From: Psychroserpens sp. NJDZ02
GTDB lineage: Bacteria; Bacteroidota; Bacteroidia; Flavobacteriales; Flavobacteriaceae
Length of the DNA stretch: 64,000 nt
Assembly (NCBI RefSeq): GCF_004843725.1
Contig: NZ_CP039451.1
Span: 1,486,501 to 1,550,500, forward strand
Direction of reading: 5' to 3'
Shown here: in pieces, positions 28,993 to 38,091 of the stretch
Numbering within the stretch: the first letter of the stretch is position 1
How the letters are laid out: every line of letters begins with the position of its first letter
Position numbers and translations under genes: made by a program
Notes under the pieces: model-generated
What the model saw: only the letters and a program-made list of their open reading frames with translations
What the model was told of the DNA's origin: nothing
The model's database searches: none

Positions 28993-29729
28993 TATTTTAA
29001 AAACATTTTCAATTGTTCTAAAATAACATTTTTAGACTGCTCATTTAACGCCCTAGTATCTTCTTTAGCCAACCCTTCCGTTGGAATAAAATGATGCATT
29101 TTAGCTCTCATAACTCCTGGTCCTCCACTAAAAAAAGTATAAGAAAAACGTTTTTTATTATCCCCAAAAGTAATAGGAACTATTGGTGTATTATGATTAA
29201 TCGCTAATCGGAAAGCACCATCTTTAAATTCACCCAGCAGAATATCTTCTTCTGGCACAAGACCTTCAGGAAATATGCAAATGCTTAAACCTTGCTTTAG
29301 TCGTCTTTGCGCTCTTAAAAACACAGCCTGTCTACTTTGCGCACTGCTTCGATCTACCAAAATACAAGTTCGTTTATAGAAAAAACCAAATAATGGTATT
29401 TTAGACAACTCCGCTTTACCAACAAATACAAAAGGATTTTTAACCGTTACTAGCATAAGCATGATATCCAACATCGATGTATGATTAGCAATAAACATGT
29501 AACTTTTATGACGTTCTGGTTTTTCCAAATACTCAATTTTAGTATAAAATCCCATTCCTATTAAAATAAACCTAGCCCAAATACGCGCTAACTTAAAAAA
29601 ATAAGGGTACCAAGATTCTTTTAAAATAGAAACTATTAAAAGTGGAAACATGATAATAATTGGCAATGCCACCATTATGTAGAACCAAATACGGTAAAAT
29701 GTCCAAAAAATATATTTAAATACGATCAT
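28992..29729 (-). CDS. plsC: 1-acyl-sn-glycerol-3-phosphate acyltransferase family protein
   Basis: 245 residues. Membrane segment near the N-terminus (WFYIMVALPIIIMFPLLIVSI) and PlsC signature blocks NHTSMLDIML (HX4D), then FPEGLVPEED (the EGTR-equivalent) and VPITFG. Transfers an acyl group to lysophosphatidic acid or a related acceptor at the inner membrane for phospholipid or lipid modification. Flavobacteria usually carry several paralogues, so the precise acceptor is uncertain. Divergent from trpS, with facing promoters in the 79-base gap. Confidence 0.88.
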   Translation of the reverse strand: MIVFKYIFWTFYRIWFYIMVALPIIIMFPLLIVSILKESWYPYFFKLARIWARFILIGMGFYTKIEYLEKPERHKSYMFIANHTSMLDIMLMLVTVKNPFVFVGKAELSKIPLFGFFYKRTCILVDRSSAQSRQAVFLRAQRRLKQGLSICIFPEGLVPEEDILLGEFKDGAFRLAINHNTPIVPITFGDNKKRFSYTFFSGGPGVMRAKMHHFIPTEGLAKEDTRALNEQSKNVILEQLKMFLK

Positions 29730-29736
29730 TGTGTGC

Positions 29737-29744
29737 CAAAACTA
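29737..29744 (-). promoter_or_regulatory. plsC -7 element, nearly leaderless
   Basis: Minus-strand TAGTTTTG fits TAnnTTTG and ends 8 bases before the plsC ATG, which would leave a leader of only a few bases. No TTG at the standard -33 distance. Confidence 0.45.
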
Positions 29745-29754
29745 ACTAAATTAA

Positions 29755-29785
29755 TTGAGGTATTCTACTAAAAAAATTACCTTTG
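29755..29785 (+). promoter_or_regulatory. trpS promoter (-33 and -7)
   Basis: TTG at 29755-29757, a 20-base spacer, then TACCTTTG at 29778-29785, 23 bases before the trpS ATG. Full Bacteroidota consensus. Confidence 0.7.
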
Positions 29786-29808
29786 CATCTTAGAACATAT
29801 TTATAATT

Positions 29809-30777
29809 ATGGCAAGAATACTTACAGGAATACAAAGTACAGGAACACCTCATTTTGGAAACATAATGGGTGCATTGCGTCCTGCAATAGCATTATCTAA
29901 TGATGCTAAAAACGAATCGTTTTTGTTTATTGCAGACATGCATTCTTTAACTCAAATTAAAGATGCTGAAACACTTAGAAACAACACCTACTCTACTGCT
30001 GCAACCTGGCTAGCTTTAGGATTAGATATAGATAAAACAGTGTTTTATAGACAAAGTGACATCCCTCAAACCACTGAGTTATCTTGGTATTTAAGTTGTT
30101 TTTTTCCGTTTCAACGTTTGACTTTAGCGCATAGTTTTAAAGACAAGGCGGATCGTTTAGAAGATGTAAACGTTGGATTATTTACTTATCCGATGCTTAT
30201 GGCTGCGGACATCTTACTATATGATGCAGATATAATTCCTGTTGGGAAAGACCAATTACAGCATATTGAAATGACTCGTGATGTTGCCTCAAGATTTCAT
30301 GCTAAATTAGGAGAAACATTTGTAATCCCAGAAGGTAAAATCCAAGAAAGCAATATGCTTATTCCTGGTACCGATGGTGCTAAAATGAGCAAAAGTAAAG
30401 GGAATATAATAAACATCTTTTTACCTGAAAAGAAGTTACGCAAACAAATTATGTCCATCGAAACAGATAGCACCGCATTGGAAGATCCAAAAGATTGGTC
30501 TACCTGTAACTGTTTTACTTTATATAAATTATTAGCTTCAGAAAGCGAAATAGCAACCATGAAAGCTAATTACGAAAACGGTAATTATGGTTACGGTCAT
30601 GCTAAACAAGCACTATACGAACTAATCTTAGCAACCTTTAGCACTGAGCGTGAACGCTACAACCATTACATGGCTAATTTAAACGAAATTGATGATGCTT
30701 TAGCAAAAGGCGCAGAAAAAGCTAAAAAAGTAGCTAATGATGTTTTAGTTAGAGTAAGAGAAAAACTTGGGTATTAA
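29809..30777 (+). CDS. trpS: Tryptophanyl-tRNA synthetase
   Basis: 322 residues. Class Ic synthetase that charges tRNA-Trp. The HIGH-type motif is TGTPHFGN at residues 11-18 and the KMSKS motif is AKMSKSKGN at about 192. The segment VGKDQLQHIEMTRDVA for Trp binding is intact. Length and order are usual for bacterial TrpS. Single-gene unit behind a full-consensus promoter. Confidence 0.97.
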   Translation: MARILTGIQSTGTPHFGNIMGALRPAIALSNDAKNESFLFIADMHSLTQIKDAETLRNNTYSTAATWLALGLDIDKTVFYRQSDIPQTTELSWYLSCFFPFQRLTLAHSFKDKADRLEDVNVGLFTYPMLMAADILLYDADIIPVGKDQLQHIEMTRDVASRFHAKLGETFVIPEGKIQESNMLIPGTDGAKMSKSKGNIINIFLPEKKLRKQIMSIETDSTALEDPKDWSTCNCFTLYKLLASESEIATMKANYENGNYGYGHAKQALYELILATFSTERERYNHYMANLNEIDDALAKGAEKAKKVANDVLVRVREKLGY

Positions 30778-30786
30778 TTTTAGAAC

Positions 30787-31890
30787 CTAAATAACCTCAA
30801 ACAACTTACCAGGAAGTGGTCTAATCACTCCTTTTAATTCCATATTAAGTAAAATGCCAGCTAATTTATACGTTGGCATTTTGCAATTAATAGCAATACT
30901 ATCCAACAATTCTTTGTCTTTGTCTTTCAAATAATTATAAACTAATTTTTCGTCCGCCTCTAACTCAATAAACAATTGTTTCTGAACTGGTGGTTTTTTT
31001 AAGTGCTCCAATTGCCAATTTAAAATATAAGGCACATCTAAAGGCGTCGATAACAAATGTGCTTTTTGTTGTTTTATTAAGTTATTGCAACCTATACTTT
31101 GACTATCAGTAACGCGACCTGGCACAGCAAACACATCTCTATTATAAGAATTTGCAATATCTGCGGTTACCAAACTCCCTCCTTTTTCTGCAGACTCAAT
31201 AACAATGGTCGCTTGGCTTATTCCAGCAATAATTCGGTTTCGTTTTAAAAAATTGTTCCGATCAAAATTATCGCTACTCCAAAAATCCGTAAAAAATCCA
31301 CCGTTATTTTCGACTTCAGCAACATATTTTTTATGCACCTTTGGATAAATCTGATTTAATCCGTGTGCTAAACAACCTATGGTTTGCAAATTATTTTTCA
31401 CCGCTGTTTTATGTGCCGTAATATCTGTACCATAAGCAAAGCCCGATACAATAATAGGTTTATAAATCGCTAATTCCTCTACTAATTTTTCGCAGAAAGC
31501 AATGCCCGAGGTTGTTATTTTTCTTGCTCCAACAATACTAATTATGTGTTTGTTGTTAAGGTTAATGTTTCCGCTTTCAAATAAAATAAGCGGACTATCA
31601 ATACAGTGTTTTAAATTTTCCGGATATGTTTCGTCAGTAAAATGATGGTGCTTAATGTTTTCGTCTTTAATAAACCGCAACTCACTGTCTGCCGCTTCAA
31701 AATGACTAGACTGATACAATTCGCTTAAAATAATTTCACCTATACCATCAATTTTTAATAGGTTTTGTTTTTTCTCTTTAAAGACCGCTTCCGCGCTTCC
31801 GCAATGATTAATTAGCTTTTTTGCAGTGGTATCTCCTATTTTTGAAACGTGTTGTAATGCTAAATTATATCTTAATTGGTCGTCATTCAT
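30787..31890 (-). CDS. dprA: DNA-processing protein DprA
   Basis: 367 residues. N-terminal helix-hairpin-helix-like region (LLKIDGIGEIILSELY), central Rossmann domain with SIVGARKITTSGIAFCEKL and IIVSGFAYGTDITAHKTAV, and a C-terminal winged-helix domain (about 300-367). Loads RecA on incoming single-stranded DNA during natural transformation and protects it. Convergent with trpS (9-base gap). Confidence 0.95.
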   Translation of the reverse strand: MNDDQLRYNLALQHVSKIGDTTAKKLINHCGSAEAVFKEKKQNLLKIDGIGEIILSELYQSSHFEAADSELRFIKDENIKHHHFTDETYPENLKHCIDSPLILFESGNINLNNKHIISIVGARKITTSGIAFCEKLVEELAIYKPIIVSGFAYGTDITAHKTAVKNNLQTIGCLAHGLNQIYPKVHKKYVAEVENNGGFFTDFWSSDNFDRNNFLKRNRIIAGISQATIVIESAEKGGSLVTADIANSYNRDVFAVPGRVTDSQSIGCNNLIKQQKAHLLSTPLDVPYILNWQLEHLKKPPVQKQLFIELEADEKLVYNYLKDKDKELLDSIAINCKMPTYKLAGILLNMELKGVIRPLPGKLFEVI

Positions 31891-31983
31891 TTTTTATTGT
31901 ACTGATTTTGAATCTACAAGAAAAGAAATTTAACTCTGTTAATAACTAATACTGCCAAAATTTTATTGGTTTTTAAAATTTTC

Positions 31984-31991
31984 TAACTTTG
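31984..31991 (+). promoter_or_regulatory. -7 element of the HU/SPOR gene, predicted leaderless
   Basis: TAACTTTG ends 5 bases before the ATG at 31997. With the -7 element in its usual place, transcription would start at or next to the A of the start codon. A TTG lies 15 bases upstream (31966-31968), a short spacer. Confidence 0.5.
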
Positions 31992-31996
31992 CTTCT

Positions 31997-32932
31997 ATGC
32001 AATTAGAACATTACATAAGCGATTTATTATACAGATATGACTGTGTTACGATTCCTGAATTTGGATCATTTTTAACACAACGTCAATCTGCACAAGTACA
32101 TGATAGTACCAATGCATTTTATCCACCAAAAAAGACCTTATCTTTTAACGAGCAAATACAGACTAATGATGGTTTGTTAATTCGTTATATAGCCGATGTC
32201 GAAAAAATACCTTTCGAAACAGCTTTACAAAACTTATCTAAACGTGTTAAGTCTTTAAAGTCTTATTTAGCGGAAGGCGAAACACTAAGTTTTGAAAACA
32301 TTGGTGATTTAACATTTAATGCGGAAAGTAAGATTGAGTTTAACCCTTCTTATCATCTTAATTATTTGACTGATGCGTTTGGATTGTCTCAATTTGTATC
32401 TCCTGCTGTAACTAGAGAAGTTTACAAAGAAGAAGTCGAAACTATTGAAAAAGTAATCCCGCTTACTATTACTCCTGAAAAACGTAACACTACGTCGTTT
32501 TTCAAGTATGCTGCCATTGCGGTTGTTGCTTTAGGTGTTGCTGGTTTTGGTTTTAACAACTATGTTAATAATGTAGACCAACATAACCAAATAGCACAAG
32601 AAGAAGCTAACACACAATTAGATAGTCAAATACAAGAAGCGACTTTTGTAATTAGTAATCCGTTACCTGCTATTACTTTAAACGTAAATAAGCAAAGTGG
32701 TAATTATCACATTGTAGCTGGCGCCTTTAGAGAAGAAGAAAACTCAGACAAAAAAGTATCGCAGTTACAAGACCAAGGTTTTAAAGCTCGTAAAATAGGT
32801 AAAAACAGACATGGACTGCACCAAGTAGCCTATGCTAGTTATACGTCAAGAGAGGATGCTTTTAAGGCTTTAAACACAATTAGAGAAGAACAAAACAAAG
32901 ATGCTTGGGTGCTTATTAAAGCAATAGACTAA
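31997..32932 (+). CDS. HU-CCDC81 / SPOR domain transmembrane protein
   Basis: 311 residues. Two N-terminal HU-CCDC81 domains in about residues 1-135 (VTIPEFGSFLTQRQSA, EGETLSFENIGDLTF), which share the fold of HU DNA-binding proteins; a single membrane helix (169-186, FFKYAAIAVVALGVAGFGF); a periplasmic linker; and a C-terminal SPOR domain (about 236-311, GNYHIVAGAFREEENSDKKV), which binds denuded glycan strands at division septa. So the protein connects a possible nucleic-acid- or protein-binding domain in the cytosol with septal peptidoglycan. The family is widespread in Bacteroidota and largely uncharacterised. Confidence 0.88.
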   Translation: MQLEHYISDLLYRYDCVTIPEFGSFLTQRQSAQVHDSTNAFYPPKKTLSFNEQIQTNDGLLIRYIADVEKIPFETALQNLSKRVKSLKSYLAEGETLSFENIGDLTFNAESKIEFNPSYHLNYLTDAFGLSQFVSPAVTREVYKEEVETIEKVIPLTITPEKRNTTSFFKYAAIAVVALGVAGFGFNNYVNNVDQHNQIAQEEANTQLDSQIQEATFVISNPLPAITLNVNKQSGNYHIVAGAFREEENSDKKVSQLQDQGFKARKIGKNRHGLHQVAYASYTSREDAFKALNTIREEQNKDAWVLIKAID

Positions 32933-32952
32933 AATCTAGCCTTTATACATAT

Positions 32953-32990
32953 AAAAAACCTCAAAGAATTTAAATTCTTTGAGGTTTTTT
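32953..32990 (+). terminator. Terminator of the HU/SPOR gene
   Basis: Perfect palindrome, with arms of AAAAAACCTCAAAGAAT type, 20 bases after the stop. Confidence 0.9.
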
Positions 32991-33038
32991 ATTTCTTAAT
33001 AAATTGTAAAATCAGCAATCTAAATATGTAAATCAGCT

Positions 33039-33046
33039 TACCTTTG
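33039..33046 (+). promoter_or_regulatory. -7 element of the thioesterase gene
   Basis: TACCTTTG, 18 bases before the ATG at 33065. It shows that the longer TTG-initiated ORF from 33044 is not real. Confidence 0.5.
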
Positions 33047-33064
33047 TGGCTGAAAAGAAAAATT

Positions 33065-33577
33065 ATGATGAACGCAAGAACAGCCGAACACTCTAGAACC
33101 GTAATGACTGATTTAGTTTTACCTAGTGAAACGAATCCTTTAAACAATCTTTTTGGTGGCGAATTGCTAGCTAGAATGGATCGTGCTGCCAGTATTAGTG
33201 CAAGACGTCACTCTAGACGTATTGTTGTAACCGCTTCTGTTAACCACGTTGCGTTTAACAAAGCCGTTCCTTTAGGAAGTGTCGTAACCGTAGACGCTAA
33301 AGTCTCTAGAGCCTTTAAAAGCTCTATGGAGATCTATATTGATGTTTGGGTAGAAGACAGAGAATCTGGAAATCGATCTAAAGCCAACGAAGCTATTTAT
33401 ACGTTTGTTGCTGTAGACGAAACCGGAACACCTGTTGCTGTACCAGAATTAATACCGGAAACAGATTTAGAAAAAGAACGTTATGCTGCTGCTTTAAGAC
33501 GTAAACAACTAAGTTTATTACTAGCAGGAAAAATAAAACCTAACGATGCTACAGAGCTTAAAGCTTTGTTTATATAG
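33065..33577 (+). CDS. Acyl-CoA thioesterase (hotdog fold, YciA/ACOT type)
   Basis: 170 residues from ATG 33065 (a second in-frame ATG follows directly). Single hotdog domain with the family signatures NPLNNLFGGELLARMDRAAS and VTASVNHVAFNKAVPLGSVV, followed by ANEAIYTFVAVDE. Hydrolyses acyl-CoA to free acid and CoA in the cytosol. Chain-length preference cannot be read from sequence. Own promoter and own terminator. Confidence 0.88.
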   Translation: MMNARTAEHSRTVMTDLVLPSETNPLNNLFGGELLARMDRAASISARRHSRRIVVTASVNHVAFNKAVPLGSVVTVDAKVSRAFKSSMEIYIDVWVEDRESGNRSKANEAIYTFVAVDETGTPVAVPELIPETDLEKERYAAALRRKQLSLLLAGKIKPNDATELKALFI

Positions 33578-33584
33578 AAAACGA

Positions 33585-33612
33585 AAAACCCAATGCAATG
33601 CATTGGGTTTTT
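33585..33612. terminator. Bidirectional terminator between thioesterase and envelope operon
   Basis: Stem AAAAACCCAATGC / GCATTGGGTTTTT with a short loop. It serves the thioesterase and, from the other strand, the end of the EnvC-like gene. Confidence 0.9.
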
Positions 33613-33633
33613 TATTACTTATTATTAGTCAGT

Positions 33634-34866
33634 CTACATCTTATAAATCCATTGTGCAGGGTTTACAGATTTATCATTTTTATATAAACTAAACCAAAGC
33701 AACGTTTCTCCTTTACTATCGGTAAAGACTTCTCCAATTTCCTGCTTAGACACGACCTTATCTCCAGGCTTAACTGATATCTTTTTTAAATTATGATAGG
33801 CTGTAATATAGTTACCATGCTTTATTAAGACTGTTGGATTTCCTCTTTTTTGAACAATAATTTTCAAAACTTCTCCTTTAAATACTGCTCTTACAATCGC
33901 ATTCTTCTCAGTTGCTATACGCACACCTGTACTATTTATCGACAACGATGCATCCGTTGGGTGACGTTGTATACCATACTTAACCTTAACCAAACCTTTT
34001 TCTACAGGCCAAACTAACTTTCCTTTATTACTTAAAAAATCAGCCGCCAAAATTTTAGCTTCAGGTGTTAAAGCAAATGTAGTCGATGATTTAGCAGTTG
34101 CATTTTTTGCGCCCGCTTTTTTATTGGAACTGACAATGGCTTCTTTAATAATTCTATCTATTTCACGATCAATTTCTCTAGCCTCTTTTTGCTTCTCTTT
34201 TACTTGTGCAGCATATTTATTTAAATTTTGTTTAATCGAAGCCATTACTGTTTCATGTTGCTTCATATCCACTTCCAATGCTTTTTGCACCTCTCTATTT
34301 TCAGCAATCAGTTTATCTTTAGCAGCTTTTTGCTGTCCTAATTCTAAATTTAAATTTTGAAGTTTTAACGCTTTTTCCTTAATATTCTCGCCTTGCTCTT
34401 TTTGATATTTAGAGTACTGATTCATATACTGCAACCGCTTATAGGCTTGTCTAAAATCATTGGAAGACAACAAAAACATAACGCGACTTTGGCTGCTTTT
34501 GTTTTTATAGGTATTACGAATCGTTTTGGCGTAGTTATCTTTTAAAATAACCAACTCTTCACGCAAGCTTGAAATCTTTTTTTGATTGACATTAATAGAT
34601 CTATTAATCAAATTAGCTTGCTGGTTGGTAACTTTTATCAAGTTGCGTCTAACACTTAATTTGTAATTTAAATCTTCAATTAATGTGGTTTGGCTTTTTT
34701 GTTTAGATTGGTTTTTAAACAATAGATCATTTATTTGTTTAATCTGTTGTTTAATTTCTAAACGCTGTGCTTCTAATTGATCAATTTTATTTTTTTGCGC
34801 TAAAGCGGAAGTACTGCCAAGCAAAACAAAACAAATCACACTAAAAAGGAGTAAACGTCGCTTCAT
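33634..34866 (-). CDS. EnvC-like murein hydrolase activator with degenerate LytM domain
   Basis: 410 residues. Signal peptide (LLLFSVICFVLLGSTSALAQ), a long coiled coil (about 25-250, KIDQLEAQRLEIKQQIKQ and onward), and a C-terminal M23/LytM fold. The zinc ligands of active LytM enzymes (HxxxD and HxH) are not visible: the positions read GVRIATEKN and LLWFSLYK. That is the EnvC/NlpD pattern, in which the domain activates amidases instead of cutting peptidoglycan. Last gene of the seven-gene envelope operon, 3 bases after the DUF4292 gene. Confidence 0.88.
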   Translation of the reverse strand: MKRRLLLFSVICFVLLGSTSALAQKNKIDQLEAQRLEIKQQIKQINDLLFKNQSKQKSQTTLIEDLNYKLSVRRNLIKVTNQQANLINRSINVNQKKISSLREELVILKDNYAKTIRNTYKNKSSQSRVMFLLSSNDFRQAYKRLQYMNQYSKYQKEQGENIKEKALKLQNLNLELGQQKAAKDKLIAENREVQKALEVDMKQHETVMASIKQNLNKYAAQVKEKQKEAREIDREIDRIIKEAIVSSNKKAGAKNATAKSSTTFALTPEAKILAADFLSNKGKLVWPVEKGLVKVKYGIQRHPTDASLSINSTGVRIATEKNAIVRAVFKGEVLKIIVQKRGNPTVLIKHGNYITAYHNLKKISVKPGDKVVSKQEIGEVFTDSKGETLLWFSLYKNDKSVNPAQWIYKM

Positions 34867-34869
34867 AAA

Positions 34870-35649
34870 TTACAATTCTATTTTTGTAAAACCAGATGGG
34901 ATTTTAAACGGAAAACGAATGTTTTCGTTTAATTTTACAGACTTAAGTTCCAGATTAATTTCTAGTTCTTCTTCATCTTCAATAGCTAGTATCTTAGTCT
35001 GTTCTGGTAATGTGTTTTTATCAACCTCTTGATAAGTAAGATAATCTATATGCAGCATACGCTTCTCTTTAGGTTGCAAAATTTCTTGAGCATCCATTTT
35101 ATAATGACTAGGATTTACAAACAAAAATAAATCGAACAATTCACGTTGTTTTTTGGGTTGTAATACATACGATTTATCGTTAGCTGTTAAATCGTAATTA
35201 TCATCATTTAAATCAAAAATTGACTCTCCTAACAATAAGTTTTGTACTTTATTAAAGTCTAATTCTGTCCCTAAAAGCTTACTTAAATAAGTAAAATCAC
35301 CATCAAAAAACGTGTTATCCCATTTGTTATAAAAAGCAACCCTGTCTGGTGTAATTAAAGCTCTGATAATACTAATAGGCGTAGAGGTTATTAATATTTG
35401 TTTGTCTTTTTCAATCTTTAAATTTACTGTATAACTTTTAGAACTTCCCTTTTGAGTCGTTTCAATCTTTAATCTAGAGACTAAAGTATTAAAATCTATA
35501 TTGGCTTTTGTACTATTCCTAATCAGTTGTTTAGTGGTCAACCCAGAATTAACTGCTCCGTTAGTCACAACTGTCTTAGTACTTTTACAGCCAACAACAA
35601 CTATTGTTAAGAGTAATAAGATAAATGATATGCGTGTTTTAAAAGTCAT
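34870..35649 (-). CDS. DUF4292 lipoprotein
   Basis: 259 residues. Lipoprotein signal with VVVGCKS lipobox. The mature part is the DUF4292 domain (TKANIDFNTLVSRLKIETTQKG, NKWDNTFFDGDFTYLSKLLGTELDFNKVQNLL), which resembles the LolA/LolB half-barrel fold. This suggests handling of lipoproteins or lipids between the membranes, but no function is established. Its start shares a base with the stop of the TPR gene, so translation is coupled. Confidence 0.82.
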   Translation of the reverse strand: MTFKTRISFILLLLTIVVVGCKSTKTVVTNGAVNSGLTTKQLIRNSTKANIDFNTLVSRLKIETTQKGSSKSYTVNLKIEKDKQILITSTPISIIRALITPDRVAFYNKWDNTFFDGDFTYLSKLLGTELDFNKVQNLLLGESIFDLNDDNYDLTANDKSYVLQPKKQRELFDLFLFVNPSHYKMDAQEILQPKEKRMLHIDYLTYQEVDKNTLPEQTKILAIEDEEELEINLELKSVKLNENIRFPFKIPSGFTKIEL

Positions 35650-37013
35650 TAGTTTAATTCTCGGAGTTTATTAGCTTTATCTGTAAACGTTTTTGCCTTA
35701 GATAAATTGTCAATTGCAGTATTTGCTTTGGCTAATTGTTTGTAAAAATCTATTTCCATCTTAGTGTCTTCAATAATATAATCTAAACCCATTTCTAAAC
35801 TTTCAATAGCTTCTTTAGGACGGTTTAAATAATTTAATGACACTCCGTTTGCTAAATATAATACGGGTTGTGAAGGAAAGATTTCTAAACCTTCCTTGCT
35901 TTTTTGTTCTGCTTCCTTAAATTGTTTTAAATCTATATGAAGTAATATAATGTTTCTTAAAATACCAAAGTTTTCTTCTTCCTTTTGAAGTGCTTCCTCA
36001 TAAAAATTAAGTGCTTTTTGTTTTTCACCTTTTAACAGATAATACTGTGCTAATTCCACCAACGTTTTTCCGCTTGATTCAATTTTTGTCAACATAGAAG
36101 TCACGTCTACCAAATCTTGCTCGTATTGCTGATTTTTACTTACAAATTTCACAAAATCTGCAAGCACCTTAATTTTTGATTCCGGATTAATCTGAGAACT
36201 CTGCAATGCAATTTTCATAGATTTAATAGCCATATCGTTATTCCCCTCTTCCAAATAAAATTTATAAAGAGCCAAATGGACTAACTCAGATTTAGGGTTA
36301 ACTTCAAGTAACTTTTTAGCCGTCTCAAATGCTTTTTTTAATTCTCCGCTTTCGCTATAGCGATAAATTAATCTTAGATAAGTGTCTTCAGAATCTGGAT
36401 GTTTATCTACACGATCTTCCAAATTTGCTATCTGATCCTTTTTTTGACCGGTGGCATTATAAATTCTGTTTCTTAAAATATCTCGTTCTTTAGTAATACC
36501 TAATTCTTCATCCAACTGATCTAAGACTTTAAGCGCTTCTTTAAAATCGCCAGTCTGCATATAGATATTTGCTAAATCTTCTCTATAATCAGGATGATAT
36601 TTCACCAATTGTTTAACCGTTTTTATCGCTTTTTTATACTCTTTTTCCTGAATGTAAGTACTATACAATTCATCTAAAAACCATTCGTTATCAGGAATTT
36701 TACTCACCGCTATTTTTAGCGCATCCTCTGCTGCTCCAAAGTTTTTAAGCTGGTTATAATTTTTACCTAATTCGAAATACAAAATAGCGTCAGAATCGTT
36801 AATTTCTATACACTCCAACAAGTTATCTACTGCACGTTGGTAATTCTCTATTCCTTTTTGTTTTAAGGCCTCAAAAAAGTATTCTTGATACGCATCAGAA
36901 ACGTCTCCTAAGTCATCGTCAGGTGGTTTATTAGAATCAACTTGCGCAGCAGCAATCTGCGGAAACAGCAGTGTTCCGAAACAAATTAGTACTATATAAA
37001 ATTGTTTTTTCAT
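35649..37013 (-). CDS. Secreted TPR protein
   Basis: 454 residues. Signal peptide (FYIVLICFGTLLFPQIAAAQ) followed by about ten tetratricopeptide repeats (for example ILYFELGKNYNQLKNFGAAEDALKIA). TPR arrays serve as scaffolds; partners are probably other products of this operon in the periplasm. Sits between the nucleotidyltransferase gene (54-base gap) and DUF4292. Confidence 0.85.
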   Translation of the reverse strand: MKKQFYIVLICFGTLLFPQIAAAQVDSNKPPDDDLGDVSDAYQEYFFEALKQKGIENYQRAVDNLLECIEINDSDAILYFELGKNYNQLKNFGAAEDALKIAVSKIPDNEWFLDELYSTYIQEKEYKKAIKTVKQLVKYHPDYREDLANIYMQTGDFKEALKVLDQLDEELGITKERDILRNRIYNATGQKKDQIANLEDRVDKHPDSEDTYLRLIYRYSESGELKKAFETAKKLLEVNPKSELVHLALYKFYLEEGNNDMAIKSMKIALQSSQINPESKIKVLADFVKFVSKNQQYEQDLVDVTSMLTKIESSGKTLVELAQYYLLKGEKQKALNFYEEALQKEEENFGILRNIILLHIDLKQFKEAEQKSKEGLEIFPSQPVLYLANGVSLNYLNRPKEAIESLEMGLDYIIEDTKMEIDFYKQLAKANTAIDNLSKAKTFTDKANKLRELN

Positions 37014-37067
37014 TATTAAAAATTGTATGCTACGCTTTAAAGACCACCTTATATTAGACCGTCATTA

Positions 37068-38087
37068 TTATTCTAAAACAGAATAATCACCAATGCTAAT
37101 TTTACTGAATTTACCATCAAACTTAACATGATTACCAATCATAGCTTCGTCTAAAGTAGCGTTTTTTATAATGGTATGGTTTTGTATTAGACTATTTTTA
37201 ACGGTCGAATCGGTTATTACACAGTTATCACCAACAGATACAAACGGTCCAATAGTCGTATTTTTAAGCACGACATTCTCTCCGATATAACAAGGTTCTA
37301 TAATTGTAGAATTTTCGTTTATAACATTAGACGCTATTAATTGCTCCTCTCCGTCTGCTTTCAAAAAGCCTAACATACGTTGATTAGTTTCTAATGTAAT
37401 GGCTTTGTTTCCACAGTCCATCCATTCGCTAACCTCTCCTGTCTTAAATACTTTACCTTCCGCCATCATTCCTTTAATACCATCGTTTATCTGGTATTCT
37501 CCTCCATGAATAATATTATTATCTAATACAATCTGAAGTTGGTCTTTTAATTGGCTAACGTCTTTAAAGTAATAAATACCAATTACTGCTAAATCGCTTA
37601 CAAATTGTTCTGGTTTCTCAACTAATTCTACAATTTCCTTTTGATCATTTAGCTTAACAACACCGTAAGCTTCTGGTTGATCAACTTGCTTTACCCAAAT
37701 AACAGCGTCTGCTTCTGGATCTAAGTTAAAATCAGCTCTAATTAAAGTGTCTGCGTACGCAATTACAGCAGGCCCTGATAATGACTCCTTAGCACACATT
37801 ATAGCATGACCTGTCCCTAAAGGTTGGTCTTGTCTATAAATTGATGCTTTAGCACCCAAACCGGTCGCTAAATCTTTTAAACTAGCAACCACATCGTCAC
37901 CAAACCAAGCTGGATCACCCAAAACAAAAGCAATTTCTGTAATTGGTTGGTTTAATACTTTAGCAATATCTTTTACTAACCTGTGGACAATTGGTTGCCC
38001 TGCTACAGGAATTAATGGTTTTGGCACTGTTAAACTATGTGGTCTAAGACGAGAACCTCGTCCAGCCATGGGAACTATTATTTTCAT
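37068..38087 (-). CDS. Sugar-phosphate nucleotidyltransferase with left-handed beta-helix
   Basis: 339 residues. N-terminal NTP-transferase domain with MAGRGSRLRPHSLTVPKPLIPVAGQP (nucleotide loop), QPLGTGHAIMCAKE and EKPEQFVSDLAVIGIYYF; C-terminal hexapeptide-repeat helix (about 250-339, IIEPCYIGENVVLKNTTIGPFVSVG). Makes an NDP-sugar for glycan synthesis. Whether it uses glucose-1-P with dTTP or UTP, or mannose-1-P, cannot be decided. Overlaps no gene; 4 bases after the TPR gene. Confidence 0.88.
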   Translation of the reverse strand: MKIIVPMAGRGSRLRPHSLTVPKPLIPVAGQPIVHRLVKDIAKVLNQPITEIAFVLGDPAWFGDDVVASLKDLATGLGAKASIYRQDQPLGTGHAIMCAKESLSGPAVIAYADTLIRADFNLDPEADAVIWVKQVDQPEAYGVVKLNDQKEIVELVEKPEQFVSDLAVIGIYYFKDVSQLKDQLQIVLDNNIIHGGEYQINDGIKGMMAEGKVFKTGEVSEWMDCGNKAITLETNQRMLGFLKADGEEQLIASNVINENSTIIEPCYIGENVVLKNTTIGPFVSVGDNCVITDSTVKNSLIQNHTIIKNATLDEAMIGNHVKFDGKFSKISIGDYSVLE

Positions 38088-38091
38088 ATTG

